From the NCBI GenBank assembly GCA_026990815.1, contig JALXCS010000230.1:1-15744 (forward strand): a stretch of DNA of 15,744 bases, in the 5' to 3' direction. The translations under genes were made by a program, and so were the position numbers. Positions 14,718 through 15,744 of the stretch are shown piece by piece. Position 1 is the first letter of the stretch. Every line of letters starts with the position of its first letter. The notes beneath the pieces were generated by a model. The model did not search any database and was not told the origin of the DNA. It was given only the letters and a program-made list of their open reading frames with translations. This DNA is from Methylomonas sp. (GTDB lineage: Bacteria > Pseudomonadota > Gammaproteobacteria > Methylococcales > Methylomonadaceae).

Positions 14718-15471
14718 ATGCCAGAAAAAAGCCAAAGAAAAAATGCAAAAAAACAATGCATCCAAGCCAGCCTATTTGACTACTATGTCGAACACGAAAT
14801 AGGTCAGGAACTCAAATCAATTTCCATGATTTTGGATCAGCACAGAGAAATACTCGATTGGGTCGAATCGGACCTCCAAACCGTCAATTTAAAAGACGAG
14901 AGTGGAAGAAAAAGCCTGCCGATAGAATCGGTATTACGCTGCGTCATTCTCAAACAATATCGCGAACTCAGTTATGAAGAGCTGGCATTTACGTTACTGG
15001 ATTCCTTGTCATGCCAGACATTTGCTCGGCTGGATGCGTTTTGCCCCCAAAAAATCCACATTGCAGGCGGCCATCAGCAAAATAAAAGACAGCCCCTGGG
15101 AGCGTATTCATCGGGCCCTGCTGAATCATGCCAAAGAACAAGGTCTGGAAAAAGGCGATCAGTTGCGCATTGACAGCACCGTTACAGAAACGCATATTCA
15201 TGAACCCACAGACAGTAGTCTGTTATGGGACAGTGTTCGGATATTGATCCGGCTCCTGGAACAGGCTGAAGAGATGGGCATTAACGTTGAATGGCGCAAT
15301 CACCGTCGTGTTGTCAAGAAGCGAGCCCGTGCCATCATCTATCGCCGGGGACAAGACAGGAAAAAAGCGTTATACCGGGATCTGGTCCATTACACTGAAA
15401 AAACAGTTCAATACATTAAGCATGCAAAAATAGTGGGACAAGCTCATCATCCGGACATGGTGAGGGCATGA
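14718..15471 (+). pseudogene. DDE transposase remnant (ISNCY/IS5-like), frameshifted and truncated
   Basis: Two overlapping frames together give about 250 aa of the N-terminal and early catalytic part of a DDE transposase. The first frame runs from the ATG at 14718 through LPIESVLRCVILKQYRELSY and ELAFTLLDSLSCQTFARLDAF. The second gives APKKSTLQAAISKIKDSPW and the first catalytic region LRIDSTVTETHIHEPTDSSL (Asp of IDST), then LLWDSVRILIRLLE. The frame changes at a CCCCCAAAAAA run (15044-15054): removing one base there joins the two into one continuous protein, so a 1-nt insertion is the likely lesion. The C-terminal half with the remaining catalytic residues is missing; the frame stops at 15471, where the IS110 fragment begins. 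Family is by motif memory; IS5-superfamily is safe, the exact group is not. Confidence 0.75.
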
Positions 15472-15478
15472 AGCTGAT

Positions 15479-15744
15479 TTTAGTTTGAGCTTTTAGCTTG
15501 GTTAAAGCGGCAATACGCTGAGAAATCGCTTTCAACGTAATGTGATCTCGTCATGGGGTCTTTGCCACGCGTCAAAAGGCATTTTTTCGCAATAAATAGC
15601 TAACACTTCCGCGTCAATACCATCGGTTTTGCTGCGTTTCATTAATACTTTCGCAAAATTGTGCGAAGTTTTTGGGTTGATGACCATGACCTCGATTTTT
15701 TCAGCACGACTTAGCGCCACGGCTAAATCAAAATGATAAATCCC
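15479..15744 (-). pseudogene. IS110 family transposase fragment, frameshifted, running off the window
   Basis: Part of an IS110-type DEDD transposase read leftward from the window edge: GIYHFDLAVALSRAEKIEVM, VINPKTSHNFAKVLMKRSKT and DGIDAEVLAIYCEKMPF. The KTDGIDAEVLA segment carries the paired aspartates of the DEDD site. A stop appears after EITLR at 15532; adding one base near 15534 restores LRLKAISQRIAALTKLKAQTK, so a single-base deletion is the probable lesion. Similarity ends near 15479, next to the truncated DDE transposase. The N-terminal residues lie beyond 15744. The element is therefore both frameshifted and cut short at its C-terminal half. Confidence 0.8.

Noticed and set aside
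15044..15054. C5A6 run as a programmed frameshift site in the DDE transposase
   Set aside because: Joining the frames needs a +1 shift, not the usual -1 slippage, and the gene is truncated anyway, so a simple 1-nt insertion is more likely.

Overview
The window looks like chromosomal DNA of a low-GC gammaproteobacterium. The gene order glnE-ilvE-waaF-waaC and the mix of heptosyltransferases, an AI-2E permease, a PAQR/hemolysin III protein and an AIM24-like protein would fit a methanotroph-like (Methylococcales) or related lineage. That placement is inference from gene content only; no rRNA or lineage marker is present. No tRNA, rRNA or CRISPR array was seen.

Layout. (1) 43-5882, minus strand: a compact probable operon, glnE (regulator of glutamine synthetase), ilvE (branched-chain aminotransferase), waaF and waaC (inner-core LPS heptosyltransferases), with gaps of 3 to 35 bp. 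(2) 5883-8045: an accessory patch with an eroded ISAs1-type transposase tail, a divergent TetR regulator / NTF2-like (DUF1348-type) pair with two matching operator palindromes between the genes, related direct-repeat segments on both sides of that pair, a chimeric fragment carrying the C-terminal maturase region of a group II intron protein, and a perfect 58-bp palindrome followed by a terminator-like hairpin. (3) 8046-8632: about 590 bp with no gene I can support. (4) 8639-9529: an alpha/beta-hydrolase with a THSKG nucleophile elbow. (5) 9656-9823: a large imperfect palindromic element between convergent genes. (6) 9838-10941: a membrane-anchored M48 metallopeptidase. (7) 11085-12677: two inverted copies of a ~125-bp repeat enclosing a divergent pair, an AIM24/TIGR00266 protein and an unrecognised 131-aa protein. 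(8) 12706-14413: an AI-2E family permease and a PAQR/hemolysin III protein, convergent with an 8-bp overlap. (9) 14718-15744: a frameshifted, truncated DDE transposase joined to a frameshifted, truncated IS110 transposase that runs off the window.

The housekeeping part is conventional. The unusual content is the density of short non-coding repeats and palindromes between 6.2 and 12.7 kb, several of which look like non-autonomous repeat families. The only self-contained regulatory circuit visible is the TetR/NTF2-like pair. I found no multi-gene defence or biosynthetic system that I would call new.
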